From contig JAPSIU010000008.1 in NCBI GenBank assembly GCA_031178565.1, positions 1 through 24,018 on the forward strand: a stretch of DNA of 24,018 nt, in the 5' to 3' direction. The translations under genes and the position numbers were made by a program. Positions 7,801 through 14,658 of the stretch are shown here, piece after piece. The notes under the pieces were generated by a model. The model was given only the letters and a program-made list of their open reading frames with translations. It ran no database searches and was not told the origin of the DNA. How positions within the stretch are numbered: position 1 is the stretch's first letter; every line of letters begins with the position of its first letter. This DNA comes from Leucobacter sp. Lineage in GTDB: Bacteria; Actinomycetota; Actinomycetes; Actinomycetales; Microbacteriaceae.

Positions 7801-7824
7801 CGTTCCCGTTCCCGTTCCCGTTCC
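7801..7824 (+). repeat. Tandem hexamer array, four copies of CGTTCC
   Basis: Four perfect copies begin at the base immediately after the TAG of the RNA methyltransferase gene. The mRNA strand is C/U-rich with one G per unit. It lies between convergent genes, with the ABC permease stop at 7886 on the other strand. Confidence 0.9.
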
Positions 7825-7885
7825 CGCCGAGTATCCGTGCCGGAGCGCCCGCCGCGAGCGCGCGCCCGGATCCGACGAGTGCCGC

Positions 7886-8719
7886 CTACACCACGTCCCG
7901 TCGCCAGCGCAGGGCCCACCCGGCCAGCACCGCCACGACCGCGTAGCCGATGAGCACGAGCAGGCCGCCCCAGATCCCGAGCGAACCCGAACCCTCCGGC
8001 AGCGACGGGTCCAACGCGGACATGCTGCTCATCACGCTCGCGCCGACGAAGGCGTCGGTGGCCGCGCCGGGGAGGAACTTCGCGAGCTGCGCGCTCCACT
8101 CCCAGAACTGGGCCCCCGCGCGCAGCGCCGGCTCGATGAACTGCGTGAACACGAGCGCCAGGACGATCGCGAAGGCCTGATTGCGCACGAGCACCCCGAT
8201 CCCGAACCCGATGAGCGCCCAGATCCCGATCGCCGCGAGTTCGCGCGCCACGAGCAGCCAGGTCTCGCCCGACGCGAGCACCGGATCCCCGCCGGAGGCC
8301 GCGATGACGGCCGCGCCGGTTCCCACCGCGCCGAGGAGCCCGGCGATCCCGAGCAGGATCCCGAATCCGAGCAGCACGATCGATTTGCTCAGCAGGACGA
8401 TCCCGCGCTTCGGCTCGAGCGTGAACGCCAGCCCGAGGGTGCCGTGACGCAGTTCGCCCGTCGCCATGAGGGCGCCGAAGAGGAGCGGGACCACGTAGCC
8501 GAACGTCGAGACCGACGCGTAGACCATATTCGCCGTCTCCTGCGCCGGGAGCTGCGGCGCCGCGTCACCCAGCTGGGCGAACATGGCGCCGAACATGAAC
8601 GCGAACATCGCGGCCATCATGGCGGAGTATCCGCCGAGCACGATCGCGAGGATCCACCAGAGCTTCGTGGACCGCACCTTGCGGAGTTCGGAGGAGAGGC
8701 TCCGTGTCAAGCGGCTCAT
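7886..8719 (-). CDS. ABC transporter permease (ABC-2 type)
   Basis: This is a 277-residue integral membrane subunit. The N-terminal cytoplasmic SELRKVRSTKLWW motif is typical of ABC-2 permeases of the BcrB/NatB sort. It is followed by about six transmembrane helices, with the conserved ATGELRHGTLGLAFTLEP cytoplasmic loop after helix 2, which contacts the ATPase in this family. The start ATG overlaps the stop of the ATPase gene by 4 nt (ATGA), so translation is coupled. The two form an exporter, with the permease presumably a homodimer. The substrate is unknown; bacitracin, antibiotic, lipid or Na+ export are all seen among relatives. Confidence 0.9.
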   Translation of the reverse strand: MSRLTRSLSSELRKVRSTKLWWILAIVLGGYSAMMAAMFAFMFGAMFAQLGDAAPQLPAQETANMVYASVSTFGYVVPLLFGALMATGELRHGTLGLAFTLEPKRGIVLLSKSIVLLGFGILLGIAGLLGAVGTGAAVIAASGGDPVLASGETWLLVARELAAIGIWALIGFGIGVLVRNQAFAIVLALVFTQFIEPALRAGAQFWEWSAQLAKFLPGAATDAFVGASVMSSMSALDPSLPEGSGSLGIWGGLLVLIGYAVVAVLAGWALRWRRDVV

Positions 8720-9618
8720 GAGGCGCTCCCTTCGATCAGTTCGAGGAAGCTCTGCTCGAGCTCGCTCTCCTCCACACTGAGGTGCGAGAGCGGGATCGAA
8801 GCCTCGAGGGCGACGAGGCCGATCTCGTCGGGCGTGAGTCCGGTGACGCGCATCGTCTCGCCGCGGATGCCGTGCACCTGCGCACCGGCTCCCTCGAGCG
8901 CGTGGGCCAGGGTCGGCCGATCGGCGGCGGACACGAGCACGGTGCGCTCGCCGTCGCCTCGCTGCAGGTCGGCCAGGGTGCCCGCGTAGGCGAGTTCGAC
9001 CCTGCGGATCACCACGACGTCGTCGACCGTCTGCTGCACCTCGCTGAGCAGGTGCGACGAGAGCAGCACCGTCTTGCCCTCGCTCGCGAGATGCTGCAGG
9101 AAGAGCCTGATCCAGCGGATGCCCTCCGGATCGAGACCGTTGATGGGCTCGTCGAGGAGGAGCACCTCGGGGTCTCCGAGCAGGGCGCCCGCGAGTGCGA
9201 GCCGCTGGCGCATGCCGAGCGAGTAGCCGCCGCTCTTCCGGTCCGCCGCATCCGCGAGGCCGACGAGTTCGAGCTTCTCGTCGACCTCGCTCCGCGGCAC
9301 TCCGACGGCGCGCTGCACGATGTCGAGGTGCGCGCGGCCGGTGTGGGCGGGGTGGAAGTTCGCGGAGAGCGACGCGCCCACGGTGAGCGCCGGGCGCTCG
9401 AGCTCGGTGTAGGGCACGCCGCCGATTGTCGCGAATCCCTCATCGGGACGCACGAGGCCGAGCACCATGCCGAGCGTCGTCGTCTTGCCCGAGCCGTTCG
9501 GCCCGAGGAATCCCGTCACTCGACCGGGCTCGGCGGTGAAGCTGAGCGACTGCACCGCCTGGACCCGTCCGAAGCGTTTCGAGAGTCCCCTGACCTCAAC
9601 TCTTCCCGCCTGTTCCAT
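8716..9618 (-). CDS. ABC transporter ATP-binding protein (BcrA/NatA-like)
   Basis: This is a 300-residue cytosolic ATPase. Walker A is GPNGSGKTT (residues 39-47), the signature is YSLGMRQRL (the usual BcrA/DrrA variant of LSGGQ), Walker B is VLLLDEPINGLDP, and the H-loop is LLSSHLLSE. The roughly 90-residue C-terminal extension is typical of this exporter subfamily. It is the first gene of a two-gene operon with the permease. The ATG at 9618 is preceded by GAGGGG. The upstream region holds two nested inverted repeats (9644-9656 and 9657-9671), so expression is probably controlled by a repressor; no regulator gene is adjacent. Confidence 0.95.
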   Translation of the reverse strand: MEQAGRVEVRGLSKRFGRVQAVQSLSFTAEPGRVTGFLGPNGSGKTTTLGMVLGLVRPDEGFATIGGVPYTELERPALTVGASLSANFHPAHTGRAHLDIVQRAVGVPRSEVDEKLELVGLADAADRKSGGYSLGMRQRLALAGALLGDPEVLLLDEPINGLDPEGIRWIRLFLQHLASEGKTVLLSSHLLSEVQQTVDDVVVIRRVELAYAGTLADLQRGDGERTVLVSAADRPTLAHALEGAGAQVHGIRGETMRVTGLTPDEIGLVALEASIPLSHLSVEESELEQSFLELIEGSAS

Positions 9619-9643
9619 ACTCGCCCCTCGTCCGTGGCTCTTG

Positions 9644-9656
9644 GTTATGGAATAAC
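9644..9656. promoter_or_regulatory. Inverted repeat upstream of ABC operon
   Basis: GTTAT-GGA-ATAAC is a perfect 5-3-5 palindrome, 26 nt upstream of the ATPase start. It lies downstream of or overlapping the likely promoter (TAGAGT on the minus strand at 9655-9660). This position suits a repressor operator. The GntR/YtrA type often controls such exporters, but no such gene is in view. Confidence 0.5.
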
Positions 9657-9671
9657 TCTATCTGAAATAGA
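9657..9671. promoter_or_regulatory. Second inverted repeat upstream of ABC operon
   Basis: TCTAT-5-ATAGA lies directly next to the GTTAT palindrome. With the preceding C it shares the half-site CTCTATC with the tetR operator at 6276-6290, but the spacer is 5 nt rather than 3. Confidence 0.45.
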
Positions 9672-9691
9672 ACTATCGATTCGCGGGGACG

Positions 9692-9767
9692 GGGCGCGCG
9701 GCGGGAGAATGGGCGCGCGGCGGGAGGGCGGGCGCACGGCGGGAGGGCGGGCGCGGGCAAGAATGGG
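9692..9767. repeat. Imperfect 19-bp tandem array
   Basis: Three near-identical 19-bp units (9692-9710, 9711-9729 and 9730-9748) begin GGGCGC and contain CGGCGGGAG. A degenerate fourth follows at 9749-9767. The + strand is G-rich. No open frame with a plausible start uses it. Confidence 0.8.
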
Positions 9768-9778
9768 GCGCACGCCAG

Positions 9779-9836
9779 AAGACTTGGCGCAAAGTGCGGC
9801 CTCACGCGGTTGAAGCCGCACTTTGCGACAAGTCTT
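9779..9836. repeat. Long near-perfect hairpin (22-bp arms, 14-nt loop)
   Basis: The arms at 9779-9800 and 9815-9836 match with a single mismatch (G against T at the ninth base). Key arm sequences are AAGACTTG and CGCAAAGTGCGGC. It lies about 64 nt beyond the stop of the flavoprotein gene on the minus strand, between two tandem arrays. It may be a bidirectional terminator, a REP-like element or a miniature inverted-repeat element. The arm length exceeds most intrinsic terminators and there is no clean T-tract. Confidence 0.85.
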
Positions 9837-9838
9837 TC

Positions 9839-9897
9839 GGGGGAGCGGGGGAGCGGGGGAGCGAGGGAGCGGGGGAGCGGGAGCGCGAGGGAGCGAG
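9839..9897. repeat. 8-bp tandem array GGGGGAGC
   Basis: Five 8-bp units (9839-9878; the fourth is GAGGGAGC) and then degenerate units run to 9897, two bases before the flavoprotein stop codon (9900 on the minus strand). On the mRNA strand of that gene it is a GCUCCCCC repeat, strongly C-rich. Confidence 0.9.
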
Positions 9898-9899
9898 TT

Positions 9900-11072
9900 C
9901 TAGTGCCCGCCGCCCGTGTACGGGCCCAGCTCGGCGAGGCGCTTCATATGCTCGGGGAGCGCGAAGCGCGGATCCACCGTCGCATCCTCGCCCGCGACGA
10001 GCTGTGCGGCCCACTCGCCGAGCTGGGGTGCGAACTTGAAGCCGTGGCCCGAAAGGCCGGCGATGGTGACGACCCGCCCGCTCGCGCTGCGGTCGACCAC
10101 CGGCAGGCGGTCCGGAGTGTACGCGCAGTGGTGCACGCTGTGCCGCACGGGCTCGGGGTTGACGTCCACGAAGAACTCCGCTGCCTGCTGGCCGATCTTG
10201 ATGAGCTCCTCGCGCGTGTACTCCGCGGGGACCTCGTCCACGTCGCGGAACACGGGCCAGGTCGGGTTGGAGCAGGCCTTGAAGCTGTAGCCGTCGAAGC
10301 TCGGCGCCCCGAAGAAGTGCACCTTGCCGACGTCGCGCAGGAAGACGGGGAAGTTCTCGGGGGCGAAGGCCTTCGGGTGCTTCGGCATGAACCAGGTGAG
10401 GCCGAGCACCTGGAGGCGGAGCAGTTCGTCGAGCTCGGGGGAGAGGCGCGACGACCAGGATCCCGAGGCCACGACGACCATGTCGGCGAGCCAGGCTCCC
10501 TGCGTCGTGCGCACCACGACGCCGTCCCCGCGCTCCTCGATGTCGATGACGGGTGTGTTGAAGAACAGCTTCGCGCCGTTCGCCTCCGCGAGATCGAGGG
10601 CGCTCATGATGGCGACCTCGGGGCGCAGTCCGCCGCCGTGCGCGTCGAGCAGGCCGACGTCCCCGTCGTGGATCCGGTGCTGCGGGAACTCGCGACGCAG
10701 CTCGTCGTCGCTCAGCACGCGGTGCGGGATGTCGAAGTCGCGCACGGTGCTCATCGCCGTGAGGAGATCCGGGAAACCCTCGGGCGCGATGCTCAGGCAG
10801 CCGACCTCGGAGTAGATCCCGCGGCCCGACTCGTCCTCGAGCGCGCGCCACAGCTCCCGCGATCGCTGGATCATGCCGACGTAGGTGCCGCCCTCGTGCA
10901 CGGCTGTGCGGAACACCCGCGACTCGCCCGCGTACGAACCCCGCGAATGCACGCGTCCGTACTGCTCGATGCCGACGACGTCGAGCCCCTCTCGCCGGCT
11001 CAGCTGCCACAGCGCCATCGAGCCGACGGCTCCGGCCCCGATGACGACGACGTTGGTTCTCTGCAGGTCCAT
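9900..11072 (-). CDS. Monomeric sarcosine oxidase / N-methyl-amino-acid oxidase-like flavoprotein
   Basis: This 390-residue FAD enzyme is of the MSOX/MTOX (SolA) family, which oxidatively demethylates N-methylated amino acids and makes H2O2 and formaldehyde. The N-terminal Rossmann motif VVVIGAGAVGS binds FAD. Cys316 in HHCAYTPDRLP matches the covalent flavin-linking Cys (Cys315 of Bacillus MSOX), and Lys265 in GYSFKACS matches the oxygen-activating Lys. The C-terminal GLSGHGFKFAPQLGE is the conserved FAD-binding end. Length is normal. The ATG at 11072 follows AGAGGA. It lies 46 nt downstream of the ornithine-cyclodeaminase-like gene on the same strand, so the two are probably co-transcribed. 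Substrates in this family vary (sarcosine, N-methyltryptophan, other amines), so the exact amine is unassigned. Confidence 0.9.
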   Translation of the reverse strand: MDLQRTNVVVIGAGAVGSMALWQLSRREGLDVVGIEQYGRVHSRGSYAGESRVFRTAVHEGGTYVGMIQRSRELWRALEDESGRGIYSEVGCLSIAPEGFPDLLTAMSTVRDFDIPHRVLSDDELRREFPQHRIHDGDVGLLDAHGGGLRPEVAIMSALDLAEANGAKLFFNTPVIDIEERGDGVVVRTTQGAWLADMVVVASGSWSSRLSPELDELLRLQVLGLTWFMPKHPKAFAPENFPVFLRDVGKVHFFGAPSFDGYSFKACSNPTWPVFRDVDEVPAEYTREELIKIGQQAAEFFVDVNPEPVRHSVHHCAYTPDRLPVVDRSASGRVVTIAGLSGHGFKFAPQLGEWAAQLVAGEDATVDPRFALPEHMKRLAELGPYTGGGH

Positions 11073-11118
11073 TCGATCCTCTTCCGTTCCGTCACCCCGC
11101 GCGGTCGCAGGATCAGTG

Positions 11119-12249
11119 TCAGGCCAGTGCCGGCTCGTCCCAGAGCTTCAGCTTGGTGCCGATGCCGTCTCGCACGGCGTTGCGGTAGACCTTCGTCGCC
11201 CAGGCGACGTCCTCGACGGGCATGCCGCCGACCGAGAAGACGAAGATCTCGTCCTCGTTCTTCCGACCCGGCGCGAGGCCCTGGATGATCTCGCCGATGT
11301 CCTCGAACTGCTCCGGCGTCATCCGGCCGTCGTGCACCCGGTCGACGAGGTGCATGCCCCAGATGCCGACGGTCTCGTGCGCGGGAGCGGGGATCTCCTC
11401 CGCCCAGGCCTGGTAGATCTTGCGGGCGTCGGCGACGTGTCGGGATCGCAGCACGAGGCTCTCCTCGACGGCGAGGTGCGCGGAGCAGCAGATGAAGGCT
11501 CCGGGCTTCACCCACTCGTCGGCCACGTAGGGGTAGTGCTCGGAGCCGGAGGGGCTCGGCACCGCGACGCTGACGATGTCCGATCCGCGCACCGCGGCCT
11601 CCATGTCCGGGACCTGCTCGATCGACGCGATCTGCGGGAACTTCTCCCTCGCCCAGGCGATGAAGGCGTCGACGCCGGCCTGCCCGCGACCGGAGACCTT
11701 CACTGTGTCGATGCCGGGGCGCACCGCCATGAACGACTCGAGCGAGGTGCGGTTCATGGGACCGGGGCCGACGATGCCGACGATCCGCGCGTCCTCGCGC
11801 GCGAGATATCGGGCGCCGACGCCGGGGATCGCCCCGGTGCGGTAGGCGCTCAGCAGGTTCGCCGACATGATGGCGAGCGGGGCTCCGGTGTCCTTGTCGC
11901 TCAGCGTGAACATCAGGATCGAGCGCGGCAAGCCGCGCTTCTTGTTCTCGACATTCGAGCCGTACCACTTGCAGCCGGCCACCTGGTAGTCGCCGCCGAG
12001 GTAGGCCGGCATGGCCATGAATCGGCGGTCGGGCCCGTCGACCGGCATGCCGGGGAAGGTCTCCTCCGCGGGGAAGAAGACCTGCGCGCCGTGGGAGTTG
12101 TTCTCGCTTCCCGCCATCCGATAGTCGCCCTGGGCGAAGAGCGCGAGCAGTTCGGTCATGGTGTCGACGCAGTCGGCCATGTCGGTGACCCCGGCGCGGA
12201 TCATGTCGGGTTCGTTGAGGTAGAGGAATTCGATCTGGGTGTCCGCCAC
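11119..12249 (-). CDS. Ornithine cyclodeaminase / mu-crystallin family protein
   Basis: This is a 376-residue NAD(P)-binding protein of the ornithine cyclodeaminase/mu-crystallin fold. It has an N-terminal substrate domain, then SANLLSAYRTGAIPGVGARYLA, the typical segment leading into the Rossmann domain (VGIVGPGPMNRTSL, with GPGPMN replacing the usual GAGxQA), and ASGSDIVSVAVPSPSG-like helices. The family includes cyclodeaminases, ketimine reductases and imino-acid reductases. From memory, close relatives next to flavin amine oxidases are sometimes labelled tyramine oxidase subunit B; I cannot verify that here. The GTG start at 12249 has AAGGGA upstream. It is first in a transcript with the flavoprotein, under a promoter carrying a TetR-type operator. 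A joint role in amine or N-methyl-amino-acid breakdown is plausible. Confidence 0.82.
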   Translation of the reverse strand: MADTQIEFLYLNEPDMIRAGVTDMADCVDTMTELLALFAQGDYRMAGSENNSHGAQVFFPAEETFPGMPVDGPDRRFMAMPAYLGGDYQVAGCKWYGSNVENKKRGLPRSILMFTLSDKDTGAPLAIMSANLLSAYRTGAIPGVGARYLAREDARIVGIVGPGPMNRTSLESFMAVRPGIDTVKVSGRGQAGVDAFIAWAREKFPQIASIEQVPDMEAAVRGSDIVSVAVPSPSGSEHYPYVADEWVKPGAFICCSAHLAVEESLVLRSRHVADARKIYQAWAEEIPAPAHETVGIWGMHLVDRVHDGRMTPEQFEDIGEIIQGLAPGRKNEDEIFVFSVGGMPVEDVAWATKVYRNAVRDGIGTKLKLWDEPALA

Positions 12250-12329
12250 GGTGCAGTGTCCCTTCGTTCGGGTCTCGAGCGGCTCCGCCCGAGCGAGGGA
12301 TCGACGTGTTCGGATCTCTCGGTAGCGTC

Positions 12330-12358
12330 AGCCTAAAACTATCCGGATGGATAGTCAA
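12330..12358 (-). promoter_or_regulatory. Promoter of the cyclodeaminase-like/flavoprotein operon
   Basis: On the minus strand TTGACT (12358-12353) is separated by exactly 17 nt from TAGGCT (12335-12330), a clear -35/-10 pair. The start of transcription would be near 12323, giving a leader of about 75 nt before the GTG at 12249. Confidence 0.7.
12338..12355. promoter_or_regulatory. Palindromic operator inside the promoter spacer
   Basis: ACTATCC-GGAT-GGATAGT is a perfect 7-bp inverted repeat sitting between the -35 and -10 and overlapping the -35. Bound protein there would block RNA polymerase. The nearest candidate is the TetR protein encoded at 12461-13000. Confidence 0.7.
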
Positions 12359-12402
12359 GGACGATCTCGGATCGATTCGGGATCGGTCGTGAACCAGCTG
12401 AT

Positions 12403-12460
12403 CCCGGATTGCGGTCCCGGATCGCGATCCCGGACTGCGATTCCGGACTGCGATCCCGGA
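12403..12460. repeat. 13-bp tandem array CCCGGAYYGCGAT
   Basis: Four units (12403-12415, 12416-12428, 12429-12441 and 12442-12454) differ by one to three bases. A partial fifth runs straight into the tetR stop codon at 12461-12463. More degenerate GGATCG pieces lie at 12368-12387. Confidence 0.85.
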
Positions 12461-13000
12461 TCAGTCCCCCGCGGCGGCCTCGATGAGTGTGCGGACGCGT
12501 CGCAGCGCCGGGCTGACGTCCTCGGGCAGCACGAGCTGCTTGAACACGATCCCGTCGAGGGCGAACCAGATGAGCTCCGTCAGTTCCGGATCCTCCACCC
12601 CCAGGCGCTCCAGCTGACGGGCGATGGCCTCGCGGTACGCGCGGTAGTGCCGCTCCGCGAGGGGGCGCAGCTCCGGTCGTCGGCGCGACTCGAGCAGGAG
12701 CTCGTACTGGAACGACTGGACGCTGCTCTCCCGGTCCGCGAGCGACTCGATCCCGGCCGCGAACGTGGAGACGGTCAGCCCGCTCTCCAGCATGTTCGAG
12801 CCGCGCAGGCTCTCGTCGATCGCGAACTCCATGGCCTCGGCGATGAGCTGATCCTTCGTGCCGAAGTGGTGCCTGACGAGCCCGTGCGATACCCCCGCCT
12901 CGGCCGCCACGGCCCGATACGTGAGCGCGTGCAGGCCGCCGACGCCGACGACGGCGACCGTGGCGCGGAGGAGGGCGATGCGTCCGGATGCGTCCTTCAT
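12461..13000 (-). CDS. TetR family transcriptional regulator
   Basis: This is a 179-residue TetR-type repressor. The N-terminal helix-turn-helix reads LTYRAVAAEAGVSHGLVRHHF followed by GTKDQL, the classic form in which G-L-V-R-H-H-F ends the recognition helix. The C-terminal domain is helical (SFQYELLLESRRRPEL, ELIWFALDGIVFKQLVL), resembling the BetI/TetR-C-like group. I start it at the ATG at 13000. TACGCT lies 7 nt upstream, so the mRNA may be leaderless, although GGAG also lies just before the ATG. The gene is upstream of, and on the same strand as, the cyclodeaminase/flavoprotein pair, separated by a 13-bp repeat array and the palindromic promoter at 12330-12358, its likely target. It is also divergent from the Ada-AlkA gene 80 bp away. 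Confidence 0.9.
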   Translation of the reverse strand: MKDASGRIALLRATVAVVGVGGLHALTYRAVAAEAGVSHGLVRHHFGTKDQLIAEAMEFAIDESLRGSNMLESGLTVSTFAAGIESLADRESSVQSFQYELLLESRRRPELRPLAERHYRAYREAIARQLERLGVEDPELTELIWFALDGIVFKQLVLPEDVSPALRRVRTLIEAAAGD

Positions 13001-13007
13001 GACTCCG

Positions 13008-13013
13008 AGCGTA
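13008..13013 (-). promoter_or_regulatory. Putative -10 of the tetR gene
   Basis: TACGCT on the minus strand ends 7 nt before the ATG at 13000, consistent with a leaderless or near-leaderless transcript. The same 80-bp gap must also hold the Ada-AlkA promoter. Confidence 0.35.
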
Positions 13014-13080
13014 TCGAGATCCGTGCCCGTCCACTGCGATGTCCGATTTCCGCGTGCGCGAGGGTGGCGGAGGCGAAACA

Positions 13081-14658
13081 ATGGGAAGCGTGAACGCACC
13101 GGCTCCATCTCTGACGCTCGACTTCGACGCGTGCTACCGCGCGGCTTCGGGCCGCGACGCGCGGTGGGACGGACGCGTGTATCTCGGGGTCACGAGCACC
13201 GGGATCTACTGCCGCCCGTCCTGCCCGGCGCGGAAGCCGAGACCGCAGAACTGCCGTTTCTTCCCGAGCGCCGCCGCCTGCGTCGCGGCGGGCTTCCGCG
13301 CCTGCAAGCGATGCCGCCCCGACGCCGTTCCCGGAACCCGCGACTGGGATGCGCGCAGCGGCCTCGTCGCCCGGGCGGTGCGCCGGATCCGCGACGGGGC
13401 GATCGACTCGATCGGCGTCTCGGGCCTCGCGGCCGAGCTGGCGGTCAGCGAGCGGCACCTGCGGCGGATCCTCATCGATGAGATCGGCGCGAGCCCGCTG
13501 CAACTCGCCCGGACGCGCCGAGCGCATACTGCGAGGGCGCTCATCGAGGAGACGGAGCTGTCGCTGGCGGACATCGCGTTCGCGTCGGGCTTCGGCAGCG
13601 TCCGGCAGTTCGGCGACACGATGCGCGAAGAGTTCGGGATCGCCCCGTCTCTGCTGCCCCGTCGCCGGACCGCGGATGGACCGGGAGAGGATCCGAGCGG
13701 ACCGGTCTCGGATGAACGCCCGAAACTCGCGCTCCGCCTCCGCACCCGAGCGCCGTTCGCAGCGTCCGCGATGCGGTCGTTCCTCGCGGCGCACGCGATC
13801 CCCGGACGCGACCTGATCGAGGGGGCCGGACCGGCCGGGGCGACCTCGCACGCCCTCGACGTGCCCGGCGGGACCGCGGTCGTGCGCATCGACTGGGCCG
13901 ACGCGCCGTCGGAGCGGGACGGAGCCGGCACGGGCTTCGTCGGAATCCCCGTCACCCTGAGTCTGCCCGGTCTCGCCGACACGATGCCGGCGATCCAGGC
14001 GGTCCGCCGCCTGCTCGACCTCGACGCCGATCCGACGCAGATCGTGGCGGCGCTCGGGACGGATCCGGTGCTGGGCGACCGCATCCGGCTTCGTCCGGGC
14101 CTGCGTCTCCCGGGTGCGCGCAACGCTCGGGAGTTCGCGCTTGGAACGGTGCTCGGACAGCAGGTCTCGCTCGCGGCGGCCCGCGCCCTGCAGGGACGTC
14201 TCGCCGCGGCCTTCGAAACCGCCGGCCTCTCCGCGACCGCGGCTGCGACCGGGTTCCGCGCGGGACCGGATGCCGCTCTCATCGCGTCCCTCCCGGCCGA
14301 GGAGCTGCGCGGGCGGCTCGGACTGACGGTCGCGCGCGCCGAGACGCTCCGCGCTCTCGCCGAAGCGCTCGCCGGGGGACTGGACGTCGGCACGGGCGCC
14401 GACCGGGATCGAGCCCGATCCGAACTCCTCGGGCTCCGCGGGATCGGACCCTGGAGCGTCGAACTCATCGCGATGCGTGCGCTGGGGGATCCCGACGCCT
14501 TCCCCGCGGGCGACCTGATCCTGCGACGCGCGCTCGGAGCGCGGGGCGAACGCGAGGCGAGAGCGCTCGCCGAGACCTGGCGCCCGTACCGCGGGTACGC
14601 CACGCAGCACCTCTGGGCCGACTTCCTCGAAGCGGCCGCACGAAAGGAACCGAAATGA
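13081..14658 (+). CDS. Ada-AlkA fusion: phosphotriester methyl acceptor / AraC regulator / 3-methyladenine DNA glycosylase
   Basis: This 525-residue protein of the adaptive response to DNA alkylation has three parts. Residues about 14-85 are an Ada zinc domain with Cys44, Cys48, Cys75 and Cys78, spaced exactly as Cys38/42/69/72 of E. coli Ada; the first takes the methyl group from a phosphotriester and switches on DNA binding. Residues about 90-195 are an AraC helix-turn-helix (LAAELAVSERHLRRIL and LADIAFASGFGSVRQFGDTM). The rest is an AlkA-type N-domain plus HhH-GPD glycosylase (GLRGIGPWSVELIAMRAL) with catalytic Asp478. It excises N3- and O2-alkylated bases and probably activates its own operon. 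The ATG at 13081 follows GGCGGAGG with 7 nt spacing and is preferred over upstream starts. It overlaps the Ogt gene by 4 nt. Confidence 0.95.
   Translation: MGSVNAPAPSLTLDFDACYRAASGRDARWDGRVYLGVTSTGIYCRPSCPARKPRPQNCRFFPSAAACVAAGFRACKRCRPDAVPGTRDWDARSGLVARAVRRIRDGAIDSIGVSGLAAELAVSERHLRRILIDEIGASPLQLARTRRAHTARALIEETELSLADIAFASGFGSVRQFGDTMREEFGIAPSLLPRRRTADGPGEDPSGPVSDERPKLALRLRTRAPFAASAMRSFLAAHAIPGRDLIEGAGPAGATSHALDVPGGTAVVRIDWADAPSERDGAGTGFVGIPVTLSLPGLADTMPAIQAVRRLLDLDADPTQIVAALGTDPVLGDRIRLRPGLRLPGARNAREFALGTVLGQQVSLAAARALQGRLAAAFETAGLSATAAATGFRAGPDAALIASLPAEELRGRLGLTVARAETLRALAEALAGGLDVGTGADRDRARSELLGLRGIGPWSVELIAMRALGDPDAFPAGDLILRRALGARGEREARALAETWRPYRGYATQHLWADFLEAAARKEPK

Noticed and set aside
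9692..9897. CRISPR array
   Set aside because: Units are contiguous tandem copies without spacers and differ between the two arrays; no cas genes nearby.
9618..9900. Insertion sequence or transposon remnant
   Set aside because: No transposase fragment and no flanking target-site duplication seen; the hairpin alone could be a miniature element but is listed only as a repeat.
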